Source: a bacterium
GTDB lineage: Bacteria > Cyanobacteriota > Vampirovibrionia > Obscuribacterales > Obscuribacteraceae
Assembly: GCA_018062085.1 (NCBI GenBank)
Contig: JAGOSY010000004.1
Coordinates: 62,001-126,000 of the forward strand
DNA length: 64,000 nt
Reading direction: 5' to 3'
The position numbers and the translations under genes were made by a program. The notes below the pieces were generated by a model. It worked only from the letters and a program-made list of their open reading frames with translations. It did not search any database and was not told the origin of the DNA. This document shows positions 61,776 through 64,000 of this stretch, piece by piece. Within the stretch, counting starts at the first letter, position 1. Every line of letters starts with the position of its first letter.

Positions 61776-62552
61776 TCAGAGTGAATGCTCGATTTGGCGT
61801 TCAGCCTCTAGGCGCTTGGGCTCTGCTTTAACAGCAGTGTGCATACCCACCAAGCGCGCAACCAATATGGCCAAATAGAGCTGCCCACAAAGAGCTTCTA
61901 GACATGAGCAGGCCCGCGCAGATCGGCTCAGTGGTACCACATCGCCATAGCCAACCGTAGAAAGAGTACAGAAGCTAAAATAAATTAGCAGGGGGTATCT
62001 CTCTTGATGCTCAACGGAGGTCTCGTCTGCTTTTATGTTGTCTTTGTAAGCGTAAGGATTATCAATGGCAATCATCATATGAATGAGAGCAAAGCAAAAG
62101 CCAATGAGAACATAGACGCAGGCCCCACCACAGATGCGATTAGAGTTGACCTCACCGGTGAGAATATCGAGCACCATAATGCGCACAATATAGATGAAGA
62201 AAACGAGGATAGTGACAAGAGCAAGCATCTGAAAATTGGCATGGTTAAACGGTGCTAGATTGCTACAAAATGCCAAAGTCCAGGCAGCACCAGCTGCAAG
62301 AGCCAAGACAATAGACTTCCAATCGAATTTTTCTTCTCGTCGTACCGACAAAGTCGAAATGACGAGAGCACCAAGCAAAACAATGGCAATGCCAATATGT
62401 GACAAGACGCTATGGTCAACCAGAGGCGCGACAAATGCCAGCACCATGACGTTTACAAGCAAAGCGTAATAGTGCTTTGAATGTGGCTTCGAGGCTAATC
62501 CAGAAAGAGGCTTAGAGGAACTTCTAGTGAAGCCAGTCAGTTTAGATGACAA
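61776..62552 (-). CDS. Two-pore-type potassium channel subunit
   Basis: 258 residues, about six hydrophobic helices. The last two frame a K+ selectivity filter: YFSFCTLSTVGYGDVVPLS with TVGYGD at residues 199-204, and the pore helix precedes it. This is the Ion_trans_2 type. No RCK/TrkA_N ligand domain follows (only about 45 residues after the filter, ending in a charged tail), so gating is not by a cytosolic NAD/Ca domain. It acts in the cell membrane in potassium flux. Confidence 0.9.
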   Translation of the reverse strand: MSSKLTGFTRSSSKPLSGLASKPHSKHYYALLVNVMVLAFVAPLVDHSVLSHIGIAIVLLGALVISTLSVRREEKFDWKSIVLALAAGAAWTLAFCSNLAPFNHANFQMLALVTILVFFIYIVRIMVLDILTGEVNSNRICGGACVYVLIGFCFALIHMMIAIDNPYAYKDNIKADETSVEHQERYPLLIYFSFCTLSTVGYGDVVPLSRSARACSCLEALCGQLYLAILVARLVGMHTAVKAEPKRLEAERQIEHSL

Positions 62553-62576
62553 ATCTTACTCCTGCTTACTGGTTAC

Positions 62577-63407
62577 TTACTGGTAGTTCCAAGCGCCCAC
62601 GCCGTACTGGTTGCCGGTATCATCAGGTCGAGCCTCACCCATATAACCAAATTTACTATTAGAAATTTGGTAATTACCTGATGGCTCTTTCTTCACTGTA
62701 GTGATGGTGTGATCTGGGCGATAAACAGTAACCTGGTCACTCTGTCTCACTACTGTGCCACTGACACCATTGGGATATTTGATTATGTAGTTGGTTGGGC
62801 TGGTGGGCACCATAACTGTGCCATCAGCGAAACCGTTCTCAATGGCATAACTGCCATCAGGAAATTGGTGTAAATAAGCAGTACTACCATCAACCATTGT
62901 AAATTCCATCACCACACATTGCTTGTTGCTTGGGGCTCTGGTTTTATCGTAAGGGTCAATGTCTTGAACAGAGAAAACAAAGACCATATCTTGGGCCATG
63001 TCGTGGGCGCTGGCTCCCAATTCTTGAGCAGTACCTTTAGCAATAGACTTGAAGAAACCCTTCACTGGGTGCTTCTTTGCCTGCAGCATCTGAGCAGCAC
63101 TCTGGCCACCTGGGTTAAACCTATCGCGCACCCAAATCTCGGCTTGCGAAAGAGGAGCAGACGGAGCATTTTGACCAGCCAATGAAGGAGTAGCGGAAAG
63201 ATCCGGAGCGACAGCAGGTTTTTGAGCAGAGTAAGGCGCAGTCGGTTTGATCGAACTAGGCGAATTAGCTGGGTTTGTTGAATTGGCTGCGCTCGGTGAA
63301 ACAGTGAGCACAGGGCCGTTTTGCGCAATTGCTGGGCACCACATCTGAAGGCTTAGTGCAAGCAAGCCCAATGAGACTTGACTCAATTTTTGATTTGTTG
63401 CCCGCAT
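62577..63407 (-). CDS. Secreted repeat-strand protein (276 aa)
   Basis: The ATG at 63407 is chosen: GGGAGAG lies just upstream and gives a signal peptide (VSLGLLALSLQMWCPAIAQ); the longer frame lacks one. A Pro/Ser/Ala linker (about 20-100) is followed by VRDRFNPGGQSAAQML and a C-terminal strand-rich domain with short similar units (YLHQFPDGSYAIENGFADGTVM, KYPNGVSGTVVRQSDQVTVYRPDHTITTV) that recall MORN- or FlgM-like beta units. Envelope location likely; function unknown. It follows the transaldolase/isomerase gene on the same strand after a 73-nt gap. Confidence 0.65.
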   Translation of the reverse strand: MRATNQKLSQVSLGLLALSLQMWCPAIAQNGPVLTVSPSAANSTNPANSPSSIKPTAPYSAQKPAVAPDLSATPSLAGQNAPSAPLSQAEIWVRDRFNPGGQSAAQMLQAKKHPVKGFFKSIAKGTAQELGASAHDMAQDMVFVFSVQDIDPYDKTRAPSNKQCVVMEFTMVDGSTAYLHQFPDGSYAIENGFADGTVMVPTSPTNYIIKYPNGVSGTVVRQSDQVTVYRPDHTITTVKKEPSGNYQISNSKFGYMGEARPDDTGNQYGVGAWNYQ

Positions 63408-63480
63408 GTTCTCTCCCTTAGTATTCTCTGTACAAAATTCAGATAGAACTTCTACTTTTGCCATTCTCGCATTGCCACTC

Positions 63481-64000
63481 TTATTCTGTTGCGAGCGCTT
63501 GATTCACGGCCTGAGAAAGTTGTTTCAAGCCCTCTTCAAGATTGCCGCTAATATGCACGCGCAAGGCTCTGCGCTTGCGGCTGGTGAGAACTTGAAAATC
63601 GCCTCTTGCTTGAGCCGATTTAACCACACCAAAGCTATATTTTTGGCCGGGAACTGCCAAGTCATTGCTGTCTTCGCAGGTCAACTGCAAAACCACACCA
63701 GTATCAGGGCCGCCTTTGTAAGCTTGACCAGTAGAGTGCAAGAAGCGCGGACCGAAACCCAAACAAGTTGCCACATGTTTTTGGTCGCGTACATTCAAGC
63801 GAATTTTCTGCATGGCTTCAACATGCTCTTTGCTCATCTCGATATAGTTGAGCAGAGCAAAGTAATCGCCTTTACCAAGACGGTCCAAGTGAGCTTTGAG
63901 CATGCCAACCAGAGTCTTATCTGCTGATGATTTCTCTAGAGCGGCGACATTGATGTCATCGCTAAACAGTTTAATTTGACCTTCTTCGAAGAACGACTTC
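63481..64000 (-). CDS. Transaldolase/glucose-6-phosphate isomerase, C-terminal part
   Basis: The gene continues off the right edge; 173 residues are visible. They read ...HVATCLGFGPRFLHSTGQAYKGGPDTGVVLQL, then DLAVPGQKYSFGVVKSAQARGDFQVLTSRKRRALRVHI. This C-terminal block, with FGPRFLHSTGQ-x-xKGGP, is characteristic of the isomerase half of the Tal-Pgi fusion found in Cyanobacteria-related and other lineages. Whether the N-terminal transaldolase half is present cannot be seen. It would link the pentose phosphate pathway with glycolysis. Confidence 0.85.
   Translation of the reverse strand, partial: KSFFEEGQIKLFSDDINVAALEKSSADKTLVGMLKAHLDRLGKGDYFALLNYIEMSKEHVEAMQKIRLNVRDQKHVATCLGFGPRFLHSTGQAYKGGPDTGVVLQLTCEDSNDLAVPGQKYSFGVVKSAQARGDFQVLTSRKRRALRVHISGNLEEGLKQLSQAVNQALATE

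Overview
The window looks like a chromosomal segment of a non-photosynthetic relative of Cyanobacteria, most likely Vampirovibrionia/Melainabacteria of the Obscuribacterales type (inference). The evidence is an ATP synthase operon in cyanobacterial order with both b and b' subunits, a PspA/Vipp1 protein, SepF, a transaldolase-glucose-6-phosphate isomerase type C-terminus at the right edge, RNase J beside dapA, and many secreted TPR or family-orphan proteins typical of large Obscuribacter-like genomes. Base composition is moderate, and TTG/GTG starts are common.

Layout. 1-3.7 kb (minus): F1Fo operon atpI-like, atpB, atpE, atpG (b'), atpF (b), atpH and the first codons of atpA, with hairpin-rich spacers. 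3.95-9.6 kb: pspA, convergent tgt, a secreted TPR protein, an unknown protein and a stand-alone MshEN-repeat protein. 10.1-17.1 kb (plus): chromosome segregation and division cluster smc-scpA-scpB-ispD, then sepF with a clear terminator. 17.3-19.1 kb: two unknown genes. 19.2-25.7 kb (minus): a compact operon of M16 peptidase, dut, dapB, dapA, RNase J and mnmH. Upstream of it lies a strongly structured, gene-poor stretch ending in a terminator on the same strand, so it is either a small RNA or a leader/attenuator.

26.3-33.4 kb is the most striking accessory region. A tRNA-Thr(CGU) gene is followed about 7 kb later by a 36-nt near-perfect copy of its 3' half (34 of 36 identical), the classic footprint of an element integrated in a tRNA gene. 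Between the copies are a polymorphic-toxin-like protein with a C-terminal HNH-type nuclease, a translationally coupled immunity-like gene, and a SWIM zinc-finger gene translationally coupled to a 1,073-residue protein of unknown function. No integrase is seen.

33.5-64 kb is a mosaic of physiology and lineage-specific genes: DoxX, a GH13 amylase-like enzyme, an orphan PAS histidine kinase, a 740-residue internally duplicated protein, an SGNH-like protein with an altered catalytic block, a thioredoxin-fold protein, a tandem GNAT protein, glycerol dehydrogenase, an M28 peptidase, a POT peptide transporter, a Ser/Thr kinase with a zinc ribbon and C-terminal repeats, an LMW-phosphatase-like protein, a DUF1152-like protein and a K+ channel. 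Three consecutive minus-strand genes (the histidine kinase, a 131-residue protein and the 740-residue protein) have GTGAC-containing elements upstream. Two of these are triple direct repeats with an 11-bp period, suggesting a small regulon under an OmpR/PhoB-like regulator (inference).
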